The notes: generated by a model from the letters alone, not told the origin. Shown: positions 49,224-58,888, numbered from the stretch's first letter. The stretch: DNA of 64,000 bases from an uncultured Clostridia bacterium (GCA_904393115.1 CAJFMX010000003.1:62001-126000), one strand, 5' to 3'. Numbers and translations are program-made.

Positions 49224-50678
49224 ATGCGCAACCTGACAATGCTCACAGACCTGTACCAGATGACGATGATGAACGGCTACATCCAGGCCGGAATTCCGGA
49301 CCGCATCGCGGTGTTCGACCTGTTTTACCGCAAGAACCCCGGAAACGCGGCCTTTGCCGTCGCCGCGGGGCTCGAGCAGGTGATCGACTACATCGAAAAC
49401 CTGCACTTTGACGCGGAGGACATCGCCTATCTGCGCTCGCTGAACCTGTTTGACGAGAAGTTCTTCGACTACCTCAAGAACTTCCGCTTCACGGGCGAGA
49501 TCTACGCCATGCCCGAGGGCACGGTGGTCTTCCCCTACGAACCCCTGCTGCGCGTCAAGGCCCCGATCTTCGAGGCCCAGCTCATCGAGACGGCGATGCT
49601 CAACATCGTCAACCACCAGACGCTCATCGCCTCCAAGGCGGCGCGCGTCTGCCAGGCCGCGCAGGGCGACCTGGTCATGGAGTTCGGCCTGCGCCGCGCG
49701 CAGGGCCCGGACGCGGGCCTCTACGGCGCGCGCGCCGCGCTGATCGCCGGATGCGGCTCCACGTCCAACGTCCTTGCGGGCAAGATGTTCGACGTGCCCG
49801 TGGCGGGGACGCACGCGCACAGCTGGGTCATGTCCTTCCCGGACGAGCTGACGGCCTTCCGCGCCTATGCGGACGCCTATCCGGATGCCTGCCTGCTGCT
49901 GGTGGACACCTACGACACGCTGGGCAGCGGCATGCCCAACGCCATCCGCGTGTTCCGCGAGCTGCGGGAGAAGGGGCACGAGCCCCTGGGCGTGCGCCTG
50001 GACAGCGGCGACCTCTCCTACCTTTCGCGCCGGGCGCGCCGGATGCTGGACGAGGCCGGCTTCCCCAACGCGAAGATCTGCGCCTCTGGCGACCTGGACG
50101 AGGACGTCATCTGGGACCTCAAGCAGCAGGGCGCCTGCATCGACACCTGGGGCGTGGGCACGCGCATGATCACCTCCGACGGCTGCGCGGCCCTGGGCGG
50201 CGTCTACAAGATGAGCGCCGAGATCGTGGACGGCAAGGTCGTGCCCAAGATCAAGATCTCCGAAAACCCCAGCAAGGTCACCAACCCCGGCATCAAGAAG
50301 GTGCAGCGCATCTACAACCGCGAGGGCATGGCCATGGCCGACCTCATCCTCCTGGAGAGCGAGCAGATCGACCCCGCAAAGCCCCTGACCATCTTCCACC
50401 CCGTGGACACCTGGAAGCGCCAGACCTACACGGACTACACGCTGCGGGACCTGCTCGTGCCGGTGTTTGTGGACGGCAAGTGCGTCTACGAGCGCCCGAC
50501 GCTCAAGCAGATTCAGGCCTACTGCCAAAAGGAGATCTCCACGCTCTGGGAGCAGTACCGCCGCCGCCTGAACCCCCACGTCTACAAGGTGGACCTGTCC
50601 TACGAGCTCTATGCGCTGCGGCATAAGCTGCTCAACCAGGCCCGCACCGAGATGGACGACCTCCCCCCGCTGCAGTGA
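49224..50678 (+). CDS. pncB: nicotinate phosphoribosyltransferase
   Basis: A 484-residue enzyme that makes nicotinate mononucleotide from nicotinate and PRPP, using ATP. It starts [39 protein letters not shown] holds the phosphorylated His (residue 197); [15 protein letters not shown] and [18 protein letters not shown] bind PRPP and substrate. It feeds NAD synthesis and so also the nicotinic acid adenine dinucleotide that LarB uses. It lies 25 bases after lgt. A terminator follows. Confidence 0.95.
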   Translation: MRNLTMLTDLYQMTMMNGYIQAGIPDRIAVFDLFYRKNPGNAAFAVAAGLEQVIDYIENLHFDAEDIAYLRSLNLFDEKFFDYLKNFRFTGEIYAMPEGTVVFPYEPLLRVKAPIFEAQLIETAMLNIVNHQTLIASKAARVCQAAQGDLVMEFGLRRAQGPDAGLYGARAALIAGCGSTSNVLAGKMFDVPVAGTHAHSWVMSFPDELTAFRAYADAYPDACLLLVDTYDTLGSGMPNAIRVFRELREKGHEPLGVRLDSGDLSYLSRRARRMLDEAGFPNAKICASGDLDEDVIWDLKQQGACIDTWGVGTRMITSDGCAALGGVYKMSAEIVDGKVVPKIKISENPSKVTNPGIKKVQRIYNREGMAMADLILLESEQIDPAKPLTIFHPVDTWKRQTYTDYTLRDLLVPVFVDGKCVYERPTLKQIQAYCQKEISTLWEQYRRRLNPHVYKVDLSYELYALRHKLLNQARTEMDDLPPLQ

Positions 50679-50683
50679 GAATC

Positions 50684-50734
50684 GGCCCGCGCTGCTTTTT
50701 TCCCCGGAAAAAGAGCGGCGCGGGCCTTTTTTTC
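50684..50734 (+). terminator. Rho-independent terminator after pncB
   Basis: GCCCGCGCTGCTTTTTT pairs with AAAAAGAGCGGCGCGGGC imperfectly, followed by a run of seven T. Confidence 0.85.
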
Positions 50735-50764
50735 GGAAAAGCCTTGCCGCGTTGCTAAAAAACA

Positions 50765-50773
50765 TGGTATAAT
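50765..50773 (+). promoter_or_regulatory. extended -10 promoter for the FAD protein gene
   Basis: TG-G-TATAAT followed by AAATAG, nearly identical to the sequence at 18826. Confidence 0.6.
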
Positions 50774-50834
50774 AAATAGGTATGTGCGGAGGCGTCTGCA
50801 CGGACCAATTTCATCAGGATTTGGAGTGAATCCA

Positions 50835-52241
50835 ATGCGCGAATTTGACGTCGTTGTCGTGGGTGCAGGCCCGGCGGGCATCTTTACCGCCCTGGAGCTG
50901 CAGAAGGGCTCTCCGAACGCGCGCGTCCTCATCGTGGACGCGGGCAGCAGTATCGACCGGCGCAACTGCCCGGCGCGCCGGACGGGAAAGTGCGTGGGCT
51001 GCACGCCCTGCGCCATCATGCAGGGCTGGGCCGGCGCGGGCGCGTTCTCGGACGGCAAGCTCTCCCTTTCCGAGGAGGTGGGCGGCAACCTGCCCGATTA
51101 TCTGCCGCGCCAGCAGGTCCGCGAGCTGATCCATTACTGCGACGAGCAGTACCTGGCCTTCGGCGCGCCGGACATCGTGCATGGACGCAACGATCCCAAG
51201 GTGGAGGAGTTCAAGTACGAGGCCAGCAAGTACAACATCCAGCTCGTTCCCTGCCCGGTCCGCCACATGGGCACGGAGTACTCCTTCGAGGTGCTGCGCG
51301 CCATGTACCGCAAGCTCTGCGAAAGCGAGAACTTCACCTTCCAGGAATACACGACCTGCGAGGACGTCGTGGTCGAGGACGACCAGGTCGTCGGCGCGGT
51401 CCTCAAGACGCGCGACGGCAAGGTGGAGCGCATCGGCGCGCGCTTTGTCGTGGCCGCGCCCGGGCGCGCGGGCGCCTCGTGGCTGACGCGCGTGGCCCAC
51501 GCGGCGGGCATCCACACGCAGAACAACGAGGTGGACATCGGCGTGCGCGTCGAGGTCCCCAACGCCGTGATGGACCACCTGACCAAGCACCTGTACGAGG
51601 CCAAGCTCGTCTACTACTCCGACACGTTTGAAAACAAGGTGCGCACCTTCTGCATGAACCCCGGCGGCCTGGTTTCCGAGGAGCACTACGACGGGCACAT
51701 CGCCGTGGTCAACGGCCACTCCTACGCGGACGACTCCCGCCACACGGAGAACACGAACTTCGCCATGCTCGTGTCGACCAAGTTCACCGAGCCCTTTGAC
51801 CAGCCCACCGAGTACGGCAAGTACATCGCGCAGCTGGGCAACATGCTCACCGGCGGCGGCATCATGGTCCAGCGCCTGGGCGACCTGCTCAAGGGCCGCA
51901 GGACCGACGCCTCCCGCCTGAAGAAGTCCACCACCATCCCCACGCTGCCCACCGCCGTGCCGGGGGACCTCTCCTTCGTCCTGCCGCACCGGCATCTGAC
52001 CAGCATCATCGAGGCCATGCGCGCCTTTGACAACCTGGCGCCCGGCCTCTACAGCAAGAACACCCTCCTCTACGGCGTGGAGGTCAAGTTCTACTCCTCC
52101 AAGGTCACCGTGGACGAGAAGTTCGAGACCAAGGTCCGCAACTTCTTCGCCATCGGCGACGGCGCGGGCATCACCCGCGGCCTCATGCAGGCATCCGTCA
52201 CGGGCGTCGTCGTCGCACGGGAAATCGCAGCCAGAATCTAA
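50835..52241 (+). CDS. FAD-dependent dehydrogenase-like protein (COG2509 type)
   Basis: A 468-residue flavoprotein. EFDVVVVGAGPAGIFTALEL is the N-terminal FAD motif; a four-Cys stretch (NCPARRTGKCVGCTPCAIM) close behind could bind a metal or react with thiols; GWAGAGAFSDGKLSLSE and the C-terminal FFAIGDGAGITRGLMQASVTG complete the fold. Such proteins are annotated as uncharacterised FAD-dependent dehydrogenases in many Firmicutes. Start at ATG 50835 follows TTTGGAGTGA. Its own promoter and a terminator make it monocistronic. Confidence 0.85.
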   Translation: MREFDVVVVGAGPAGIFTALELQKGSPNARVLIVDAGSSIDRRNCPARRTGKCVGCTPCAIMQGWAGAGAFSDGKLSLSEEVGGNLPDYLPRQQVRELIHYCDEQYLAFGAPDIVHGRNDPKVEEFKYEASKYNIQLVPCPVRHMGTEYSFEVLRAMYRKLCESENFTFQEYTTCEDVVVEDDQVVGAVLKTRDGKVERIGARFVVAAPGRAGASWLTRVAHAAGIHTQNNEVDIGVRVEVPNAVMDHLTKHLYEAKLVYYSDTFENKVRTFCMNPGGLVSEEHYDGHIAVVNGHSYADDSRHTENTNFAMLVSTKFTEPFDQPTEYGKYIAQLGNMLTGGGIMVQRLGDLLKGRRTDASRLKKSTTIPTLPTAVPGDLSFVLPHRHLTSIIEAMRAFDNLAPGLYSKNTLLYGVEVKFYSSKVTVDEKFETKVRNFFAIGDGAGITRGLMQASVTGVVVAREIAARI

Positions 52242-52253
52242 TTTCTCCCGGTC

Positions 52254-52296
52254 AAGCGGCTTCTCCCCCGAAGGGGAGAGGCCGCTTTGCGTTTTT
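52254..52296 (+). terminator. Rho-independent terminator after the FAD protein gene
   Basis: AAGCGGCTTCTCCCC pairs over 15 bases with GGGGAGAGGCCGCTT, followed by TGCGTTTTT. Confidence 0.85.
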
Positions 52297-52364
52297 CCGG
52301 ACGATCCGCCGCGCTTCCTGGGATTTCCTGCGGATTTTTGGGCAGTTTCTGGACAGGGATGAAT

Positions 52365-52392
52365 GTTAATATTCGAATTTTCGACCGTTAAC
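52365..52392 (+). promoter_or_regulatory. possible operator: inverted repeat before the nucleoside operon
   Basis: GTTAA at 52365-52369 and TTAAC at 52388-52392 flank the palindrome ATTCGAAT (52371-52378). It lies 16 bases before the -35 and is locally A+T-rich. It could bind a regulator; no known consensus matches it well. Confidence 0.35.
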
Positions 52393-52407
52393 AACCTGTG
52401 AAGTTGA

Positions 52408-52436
52408 TTGACGGAAAATGAAGGTTTGACTATACT
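52408..52436 (+). promoter_or_regulatory. promoter of the MTA/nucleoside operon
   Basis: TTGACG (52408-52413), a 17-base spacer and TATACT (52431-52436). Confidence 0.8.
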
Positions 52437-52498
52437 AGTCTCGTCCTATGCAAAGGGACGGCATCCGACAGGAAAAAACAGACAGGGAGAGGCTGCAT

Positions 52499-53371
52499 AT
52501 GATCAGAAAAGAAATTCCGCAGGCGGAATATGCGCACATCGGCGGCTCCGGCACCTGGGGCGACGATTTTCCGGAGAATGTCGGCATAGAGGGCGTCAAG
52601 ATCCTCGATGCGGACATGGAGTTTGAGACGCCCTTTGGCACCACCGTGCCGATGAAGCTGTTTGAGATCTCGGCGGACATCACCGCCGATCACAAGAAGC
52701 ACGTCGTGCTGGACATGCCCTTCCACGGGTGGTTCGGCCTGTCTCCCTACCTGGACACCCCCTCGGAGCGCGTGTTCTGGGTGCTGCAGCGCGCGGGCGT
52801 CAAGTGGATCCTCGCCGACGGCAGCGGCGGCGGCATCAACCCGCTGCTCGACCCCGGCGACGTCATCATCCCCGACGACCTGATCGACCAGACCAAGCGC
52901 GTGTCCTACCTTTCCAAGTTCACGGACAAGATCGTGCGCATGCGCGACATCGTCTGCCCGGACCTGGCGGCCATCCTGTACAACGAGGCGCTCAAGGAGT
53001 ATCCGCGCGTCTTCGGCCGCGGCGTCTACGCGGTGGACGAGGCGCCCCGCTTTGAGACCAAGGCCGAGATCCGCCGCCTGTACGACCAGCACTGCGACAT
53101 CTGCGGCCACACCATGATGCCGGAGGCGGCCCTGGCCCGCGCCATCGGCGCGCACTATGCGGCGATCTACATCGTCTCCAACTGCGCCGAGGGCATCGAC
53201 CCCGACTGGAAGCGCCCCATCTTCGACATCTATGCCGAGTGCGCGCCCAAGTTCAGCCGGATCATGGTGCGCGCGCTTGCCGCCATCGACCCGGAGAAGA
53301 TCGGCTGCCGCTGCGGCGAGAACCTGCTCGACGTGCCCAGCCGTGTGCAGAAGCGAATGAACGCCAACTAA
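52499..53371 (+). CDS. MTA/purine-nucleoside phosphorylase-family protein
   Basis: A 290-residue phosphorylase of the MTAP/PNP type II fold. AHIGGSGTWGDDFPENVG is the start; GVKWILADGSGGGINPLLDPGD and VIIPDDLIDQTKRVSYL match the phosphorylase core; CGHTMMPEAALARAIGAHYAAIYIVSN matches the nucleoside-binding segment. It should split 5'-methylthioadenosine or a related purine nucleoside to base and sugar-1-phosphate. It leads the operon of a nucleoside-type ABC transporter and an MTA/SAH-like deaminase, which supports this. ATG 52499 after GGGAGAGG. Confidence 0.85.
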   Translation: MIRKEIPQAEYAHIGGSGTWGDDFPENVGIEGVKILDADMEFETPFGTTVPMKLFEISADITADHKKHVVLDMPFHGWFGLSPYLDTPSERVFWVLQRAGVKWILADGSGGGINPLLDPGDVIIPDDLIDQTKRVSYLSKFTDKIVRMRDIVCPDLAAILYNEALKEYPRVFGRGVYAVDEAPRFETKAEIRRLYDQHCDICGHTMMPEAALARAIGAHYAAIYIVSNCAEGIDPDWKRPIFDIYAECAPKFSRIMVRALAAIDPEKIGCRCGENLLDVPSRVQKRMNAN

Positions 53372-53445
53372 CCGGCGTCTTTCGATACGCGAAAAGCGAA
53401 ATGCCGCATCCTGGCGGCAAAACAGCAACGGAGGAGAAGCAAGTC

Positions 53446-54564
53446 ATGAAGAAGATCTTTGCGCTCATTCTGTCCCTCGTTCTGGCGCTGGCCCTGGTGG
53501 GCTGCGCGGGCGAGCCCGCCGCGGAGAACACCGCCGGCGCCGATGCGACGCAGGCGCCCGCGGAGTCCGCCGGCACGGAGTCCCCCGCGGGGGAGGAATC
53601 CGCCGCGCCCGCCGAGGGCGAGGCATACAAGGTCGCCATCGTCCTGGGCGTCGGCGGCCTGGGCGACGAATCCTTTAACGACAGCATGTACGACGGCTGC
53701 CAGCTGGCCATGGCCGAGGACCCCAGCATCACCGTGCAGGTGATCGAGCCCACGGAGGTCGCGGAGTTCGAGGGCCACTACATGGAGCTGGCCCGCACCG
53801 GCGAGTACGACCTGATCATCGGCTCCGGCTTTGACGGCGTGGAGGCGGTGACCAAGGTGTCCGGCCTGTTCCCGGAGCAGCAGTTCATGTTCGTGGACGG
53901 CGACTGCGGCGACCTGCCCAACGTCGCGTCCTTTACCTTCCGCGATCAGGAGAAGGCCTTCCTGCTCGGCTACCTGGCCGCGCAGACGAGCGAGACCGGC
54001 AAGATCGGCGTCGTGGGCGGCATGGACATCCCCTCCATCAACATGTTCGTCGCGGGCTATGAGGCGGGCGCAGCCTATGCCGGCAACGGCACCACGGTGG
54101 AGCGCAAGTACGTTGGCGCCTGGAACGACACCTCCACCGGCAAGGAGCTGGCCCTGGCCCTGTACGACAGCGGCTGCGACATCGTCTACCAGGCGGCGGG
54201 CGGCTCCGGCCTTGGCGTCTTCGCCGCGGCCGCGGAGAAGGACCTGCTGGCCATCGGCTCGGACACCAACCAGTGCCTGATCGATCCGGACCACGTCTTT
54301 GCCTCCGGCATCCGCACGCTGAACTACATCATCCGCGACGGCATCCTGTCCGGCAAGGCGGGCACGCTGGAGCCCGGCTCCCACTCCGTGGGCCTTGCGG
54401 AGAACGGCGTGACCTACACCTGCGAGGGCTCCAACGTGGCGGTTCCGCAGGAGGTCATCGACAGCGTTGAGGCGGTCAAGCAGGAGATCATCGACGGCAA
54501 GCTGACCGTGCCCTCCACGCTGGACGACGTCGCGTCCTTCATCGAAACCTACTGCAACAAGTAA
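53446..54564 (+). CDS. BMP-family nucleoside-binding lipoprotein
   Basis: A 372-residue substrate-binding lipoprotein (LALVGC, Cys20) with a short low-complexity linker and the Bmp/PnrA domain: VAIVLGVGGLGDESFNDSMYDG, the EYDLIIGSGFDGVEAVTKVSG segment, QFMFVDGDCGDLPNVASFTF, GKIGVVGGMDIPSINMFVAGYEAGA and CDIVYQAAGGSGLGVFAAA. Bmp/PnrA proteins bind purine nucleosides. It delivers to the permease pair downstream. Ribosome site ACGGAGGAG. A stem-loop follows, which may raise its mRNA level. Confidence 0.93.
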   Translation: MKKIFALILSLVLALALVGCAGEPAAENTAGADATQAPAESAGTESPAGEESAAPAEGEAYKVAIVLGVGGLGDESFNDSMYDGCQLAMAEDPSITVQVIEPTEVAEFEGHYMELARTGEYDLIIGSGFDGVEAVTKVSGLFPEQQFMFVDGDCGDLPNVASFTFRDQEKAFLLGYLAAQTSETGKIGVVGGMDIPSINMFVAGYEAGAAYAGNGTTVERKYVGAWNDTSTGKELALALYDSGCDIVYQAAGGSGLGVFAAAAEKDLLAIGSDTNQCLIDPDHVFASGIRTLNYIIRDGILSGKAGTLEPGSHSVGLAENGVTYTCEGSNVAVPQEVIDSVEAVKQEIIDGKLTVPSTLDDVASFIETYCNK

Positions 54565-54581
54565 ACCCGGAACGGCGACAC

Positions 54582-54620
54582 ACGGCAATGGCGGCAGAGG
54601 ACCTCTGCTGCTGTTGCCGT
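54582..54620 (+). terminator. stem-loop after the binding-protein gene
   Basis: CGGCAA/TTGCCG with an inner GCAGAG/CTCTGC stem. There is no T run, so it is more likely an mRNA-stability or partial-termination element within the operon. Confidence 0.5.
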
Positions 54621-54698
54621 ATTTGCCGTTGACGCGCTTCGGGCGGCGCCAAAGCGCGGGGGAAACACCGCCAAATGCGAGAGAAATGGGGAGAGGCA

Positions 54699-56228
54699 AT
54701 GTACGCTGTTGAAATGCGCGGCATCACCAAGCAGTTTAAGAACGTGCTGGCGAACAGCAACGTCGACCTGCTGGTCCAGCGCGGCGAAATCCATTCGCTG
54801 CTCGGCGAAAACGGCGCGGGCAAGTCCACACTGATGAACATCCTCTATGGCATGTACGCGCCCACCAGCGGCGAGATCAGCGTGCAGGGCAAACCCGTCA
54901 AGATCGAAAACCCGCTCAAGGCCATCGAGCTGGGCATCGCCATGGTGCACCAGCACTTCATGCTCATTGAGCCCATGACGGTCGCCGAGAACGTGGTCCT
55001 CGGCTACGAGCCGAAGAAGAGAGGCTGCTTTGACTTCAAAAAGGCCGTGTCGGACGTGGAGGCCCTGGCCAAGGAATACGGCCTGTACGTCGACGCGCGG
55101 GAAAAGGTGGAGAACCTCTCCGTCGGCACCAAGCAGCGCGTGGAGATCCTCAAGGCCCTCTACCGCAAGGCGGAGATCCTCATCCTGGACGAGCCCACGG
55201 CCGTGCTCACGCCGCAGGAGGTCACGGACCTGTTCAAGGTGCTGCGCCGGCTCAAGGAGAGCGGCAAGACCATCCTCATCATCACCCACAAGCTCAAGGA
55301 GACCCTGGCCCTGGCCGACACGGTGACCATCCTGCGCAAGGGCCAGGTCATCACCTCCGTCTCCACCAAGGACGTGGACGAGAGCAAGCTTGCAGAGCTC
55401 ATGGTGGGGCGCATCGTCTCCTTCCAGGCGGAGAAGAACGAGGTGCCCGGCGAGCACAAGGTCGTCATGGCCCTGCGCGGCGCCACGGTCGTCAAGGAGA
55501 AGCGGAACGCGCTCGACGGCGTGAGCCTGGAGATCCGCTCCGGGGAGATCCTGGGCATCGCGGGCGTGGAGGGCAACGGCCAGACCGAGCTCATCGACGC
55601 GCTTACGGGCCTGCAGCGGCTCCACAGCGGCAGCATCGAGCTGGAGGGAAAGGCGCTGCACACCGCGCGCATCACCCCGCGCGCCATGCTGGAGGCGGGC
55701 GTGGGCCACATCCCCGAGGACCGCGGCAAGCGCGGCTTTGTCGGCAGCTTCACCATCGCCGAAAACATCGTCCTCGGCTACCACCGGAAGCGGGAATTCA
55801 GCAACCACGGCCTCATCCGGCTCAAGGAGCGGGACGCCTTCGCCCAGAAGGTCGCCGAGCAGTACGACGTGCGCATGGACTCCATCCGCGACACCGTGGG
55901 CTCGCTCTCGGGCGGCAACCAGCAGAAGGTCATCATCGGCCGCGTCTTTGCGCAGGACCCCAAGGTCATCATCGCGGCGCAGCCCACGCGCGGCGTGGAC
56001 ATCGGCGCCATCGAGTACATCCACGCCCAGATCCTGAAGATGCGCGACGCGGGCAAGGCCATCCTGCTCATCTCCGCGGATCTGGAGGAGCTCACCAAGC
56101 TCTCGGACGAGATCGCGGTGCTCTACGCGGGCCGCATCGTGGACAAGCGGCCGGCCAAGGACTACGACGAAAAGACGCTGGGCGCCCTGATGACGGGCCA
56201 CGCCGCGGCGGAAGAAAAGGAGGCGTAA
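54699..56228 (+). CDS. nucleoside ABC transporter ATPase (double domain, NupO/YufO-like)
   Basis: A 509-residue protein with two ABC domains in tandem. First: LLGENGAGKSTLMNILYGMY, LSVGTKQRVEILKALYR and ILILDEPTAVL. Second: degenerate Walker A IAGVEGNGQTELIDAL (no GKS), signature LSGGNQQKVIIGR and Walker B VIIAAQPTRGVDIG. This asymmetric pair is typical of the sugar/nucleoside transporter family. It energises the two permeases that follow. ATG 54699 is preceded by GGGGAGAGG. Confidence 0.93.
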   Translation: MYAVEMRGITKQFKNVLANSNVDLLVQRGEIHSLLGENGAGKSTLMNILYGMYAPTSGEISVQGKPVKIENPLKAIELGIAMVHQHFMLIEPMTVAENVVLGYEPKKRGCFDFKKAVSDVEALAKEYGLYVDAREKVENLSVGTKQRVEILKALYRKAEILILDEPTAVLTPQEVTDLFKVLRRLKESGKTILIITHKLKETLALADTVTILRKGQVITSVSTKDVDESKLAELMVGRIVSFQAEKNEVPGEHKVVMALRGATVVKEKRNALDGVSLEIRSGEILGIAGVEGNGQTELIDALTGLQRLHSGSIELEGKALHTARITPRAMLEAGVGHIPEDRGKRGFVGSFTIAENIVLGYHRKREFSNHGLIRLKERDAFAQKVAEQYDVRMDSIRDTVGSLSGGNQQKVIIGRVFAQDPKVIIAAQPTRGVDIGAIEYIHAQILKMRDAGKAILLISADLEELTKLSDEIAVLYAGRIVDKRPAKDYDEKTLGALMTGHAAAEEKEA

Positions 56229-56232
56229 CCCG

Positions 56233-57309
56233 ATGACAGTCAGCGGGACCAAGAAAAAGGCCAGCCTCGCCGAGCGGCTGAGCCAGAACAGCGTCTTCCT
56301 CTCGGGCGCAGCGCTGGTGCTGTCGCTGATCGTGGCGGGCATCGTGATGCTCATCGCGGGCTATTCGCCGATCGAAGGGTATTCGGCGATGTTCACGGGC
56401 GCGTTTGGAAACGTCAGCAACCTCGCCCAGACCCTGGGCACGGCCACGCCCCTGATCTTTGCGGGCCTGGCGATGGCGTTTGCCGCGCGGGGCGGCATGT
56501 TCAACATCGGCATCGAGGGACAGATCATCGCCGGCGCCTTTCCGGCGGCGCTGGTCGGCGCGTATGTGCAGGGCCTGCCCTGGTTCCTGCACATTCCGCT
56601 CTGCTTCCTGGCCGGCATGATCGGCGGCGGCGTCTGGGCGGCGATCGCCGGATTCCTGAAGAACAAGCTGCGCGTCAGCGAGGTCATTTTGACCATCATG
56701 CTCAACTATGTGGCGCAGTACCTGGCGGAATACCTGGCGAACTACCAGTTCAAGGCCGAGGGCATGCTCGTGCGCACGGAGACCATCCTCCCCTCCGCGG
56801 CGCTGACGCCCCTTGTGCCCTATACGCGCCTTACGGGCGGCATCTTTGTGGCGCTGGCCTTTGCGGTCCTGATGTGGTGGTTCCTCTCCCGCACGACGGC
56901 CGGATACCAGATCCGCGCGATCTCGGCCAACCCCTACGCGGCGGAGGCCGGGGGCATCAACATTGCGCGCATGAACCTTCTGACGATGTTCCTCTCCGGC
57001 GCGCTGGCCGGCATGGGCGGCGCGGTGGAGGTGCTGGGCGTGCACGGCTACTTCATCACGAACATGACGAGCGGCTACGGCTTTGACGGCGTGGCCATCG
57101 CGGTCATGGGGCAGTACACGCCCCTTGGCACGGTGGTCTCCGCGCTGATCTTCGGCGCGCTGCGCGCCGGCTCCACCAGCATGAACCGCATGACCAGCAT
57201 CCCCGGCGAATTCATCCAGGTCCTGCAGGCGCTGGTCATCCTCTTCGTATCCACGCCCGGCATTGTGCGCATGTTCCTCAAGAAGCGCCGCCAGAAGAAG
57301 GAGGCTTGA
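56233..57309 (+). CDS. nucleoside ABC transporter permease 1 (NupP/YufP-like)
   Basis: A 358-residue polytopic permease of the BPD-transporter type 2 family. SPIEGYSAMFTGAFGNVSNL, ATPLIFAGLAMAFAARGGMF, NIGIEGQIIAGAFPAALVGA and the cytosolic EAA-like loop ISANPYAAEAGGINIARMN are typical. It ends with KKRRQKKEA. The stop lies next to the start of the second permease. The coordinates give a single complete frame. Confidence 0.93.
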   Translation: MTVSGTKKKASLAERLSQNSVFLSGAALVLSLIVAGIVMLIAGYSPIEGYSAMFTGAFGNVSNLAQTLGTATPLIFAGLAMAFAARGGMFNIGIEGQIIAGAFPAALVGAYVQGLPWFLHIPLCFLAGMIGGGVWAAIAGFLKNKLRVSEVILTIMLNYVAQYLAEYLANYQFKAEGMLVRTETILPSAALTPLVPYTRLTGGIFVALAFAVLMWWFLSRTTAGYQIRAISANPYAAEAGGINIARMNLLTMFLSGALAGMGGAVEVLGVHGYFITNMTSGYGFDGVAIAVMGQYTPLGTVVSALIFGALRAGSTSMNRMTSIPGEFIQVLQALVILFVSTPGIVRMFLKKRRQKKEA

Positions 57310-57314
57310 GCAAA

Positions 57315-58250
57315 ATGGAAGACATCCTCTCCGTCGTCACGTCCCTGATCGCGGGGTCGATCCGCGTATCCATCCCCATCGCCTTTGCGGCCCTTGGCGG
57401 CACGCTCTCGGAGCGCAGCGGCATCATCAACATGGGCCTGGAGGGAACCATGCTCATCGGCGCCTTCTTCGGCGTGGTGGGGTCGTACTTTACGAACAAC
57501 GTCTGGCTGGGGCTGCTCACGGCCATGCTGGCCGGCGCGCTGTGCGGGCTGCTGCACGCGGTGCTGACGATCCGGTTTAAGTGCGAGCACGTGCTGGCGG
57601 GCGTCGGCATCAACGTGCTGGCCTCGGGCCTTACGGTCGTGCTCCTGCAGATGATCTGGGACACCAAGGGCAAGAGCGCCGAGGTCGCCTCCTTCTCCAA
57701 CATCAGCCTGCCCGTCATCAACCAGATCCCGGTCCTCAAGGACATCCTGGGCGAGGTCTCGCCCCTGCTGATCCTGCTGGCCGTCAGCGTCGTGGGCGTC
57801 TGGTTCCTGCTCTACCGCACGGTCTTCGGCCTGCGCGCGCGCGTCATCGGCGAAAACCCCGAGGCCGCGGGCTCCATGGGCATCAACGTCTACCGCACGC
57901 AGTACATCTGCGTCATCCTCTGCGGCGTGCTGGCGGCCATCGGCGGCGCGTACATGTCCATCGGCGACATCCACATGTTCAGCCGGGACATGGTCTCCGG
58001 CCGCGGCTTCATCGCCCTGGCGGTGGTCATCTTCGGCGGGTGGCACCCGGTGGGCGCGTGGCTCGGCTCGCTGCTCTTCGGCCTTGCGCAGAGCCTGCAG
58101 TACCGCCTGCAGACCGGCAGCATTCCCCCGCAGCTCGTCCAGATGCTGCCCTATGTGGCCACCATCGTGGTGCTGATCTTTGCGCGCGGGTCCAGCCGCC
58201 GCGCCCCGGCCTCCGAGGGCAAACACTACTACGCGAAGGGAGAACAATGA
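57315..58250 (+). CDS. nucleoside ABC transporter permease 2 (NupQ/YufQ-like)
   Basis: A 311-residue permease. SIPIAFAALGGTLSERSGIINMGLEGTML is the family N-terminus; ALCGLLHAVLTIRFKCEHVL, GVGINVLASGLTVVLLQM and RVIGENPEAAGSMGINVYR (coupling loop) follow. I chose ATG 57315 over the TTG at 57306, because AAGGAGG ends one base before that TTG. It pairs with permease 1 to form the channel. ATGA overlap with the V4R gene. Confidence 0.93.
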   Translation: MEDILSVVTSLIAGSIRVSIPIAFAALGGTLSERSGIINMGLEGTMLIGAFFGVVGSYFTNNVWLGLLTAMLAGALCGLLHAVLTIRFKCEHVLAGVGINVLASGLTVVLLQMIWDTKGKSAEVASFSNISLPVINQIPVLKDILGEVSPLLILLAVSVVGVWFLLYRTVFGLRARVIGENPEAAGSMGINVYRTQYICVILCGVLAAIGGAYMSIGDIHMFSRDMVSGRGFIALAVVIFGGWHPVGAWLGSLLFGLAQSLQYRLQTGSIPPQLVQMLPYVATIVVLIFARGSSRRAPASEGKHYYAKGEQ

Positions 58251-58864
58251 CCATGGAATCCAACAGCATCCTGCTTTCCCCCAAGATCGAGGAGGTCCGC
58301 AAGATTCTGCGCGAGAAGATCCACATCGACCGGGAGACCTCCGAGGAGATGAGCGCCTACGTCCGCCGCCAGGAGGCGCTGGTGGACTCCATGCTCAACA
58401 TGTACAAGCTCTATGACGACGGCGTCCCCTTCCGCCCGACGCTGGGCAACGAGATGCAGGTCATGTACATGCGCGAGCGGCAGACGCTCTCCTTCCTGCT
58501 CTTCCCGGAGCTGCTCAAGCTGGAGTACGAGGTCGCGCGCGTCATCGGCGACGTGTTCATCGCGCCCATGCTCATGGGCAAGACCCTGCCCGAGATCCTG
58601 AACAGCAACCAGCCCATCGCCGCGCGCCACGGCTATGCGCGCGAGGAGATCGTCGTGGCGCGGGAGGACTTCGGCATCTACCGCCACTACGAGTGCGCGG
58701 ACTGCTACGGCCTGCCCAACATCGGCATGAAGATCTGCGCCTACGAGGCGGGCACCGCGGCCGGCTGCTTTGCCCGGCCCCTGGGGCGGCCGGTCGAGGT
58801 CGTGGAGACCAAGTGCTGCGCCAACGGCGATCCCTACTGCGAGTTTGAGGTCCACGTCGGCTAA
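58247..58864 (+). CDS. stand-alone V4R-domain protein
   Basis: A 205-residue soluble protein. The N-terminal 90 residues are helical (REKIHIDRETSEEMSAYVRR, LYDDGVPFRPTLGNEMQVMY). The C-terminal half is a V4R (4-vinyl-reductase) small-molecule-binding domain: CADCYGLPNIGMKICAYEAG, AAGCFARPLGRPVEV and VETKCCANGDPYCEFEV, with five or more Cys that may bind a metal. It is coupled to the permease gene, inside an operon for nucleosides. V4R domains elsewhere sense aromatic or hydrophobic ligands. Here it could sense the substrate, handle it enzymatically or regulate the transporter; unknown. Confidence 0.75.
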   Translation: MTMESNSILLSPKIEEVRKILREKIHIDRETSEEMSAYVRRQEALVDSMLNMYKLYDDGVPFRPTLGNEMQVMYMRERQTLSFLLFPELLKLEYEVARVIGDVFIAPMLMGKTLPEILNSNQPIAARHGYAREEIVVAREDFGIYRHYECADCYGLPNIGMKICAYEAGTAAGCFARPLGRPVEVVETKCCANGDPYCEFEVHVG

Positions 58865-58888
58865 GGCCGCCGCGGGAGGAGGAGAAAG

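Noticed and set aside
52300-52498. Purine riboswitch before the nucleoside operon
   Set aside because: The conserved loop sequences and the three-way junction pattern of purine riboswitches are not present; the leader from the promoter is only about 55 bases long.
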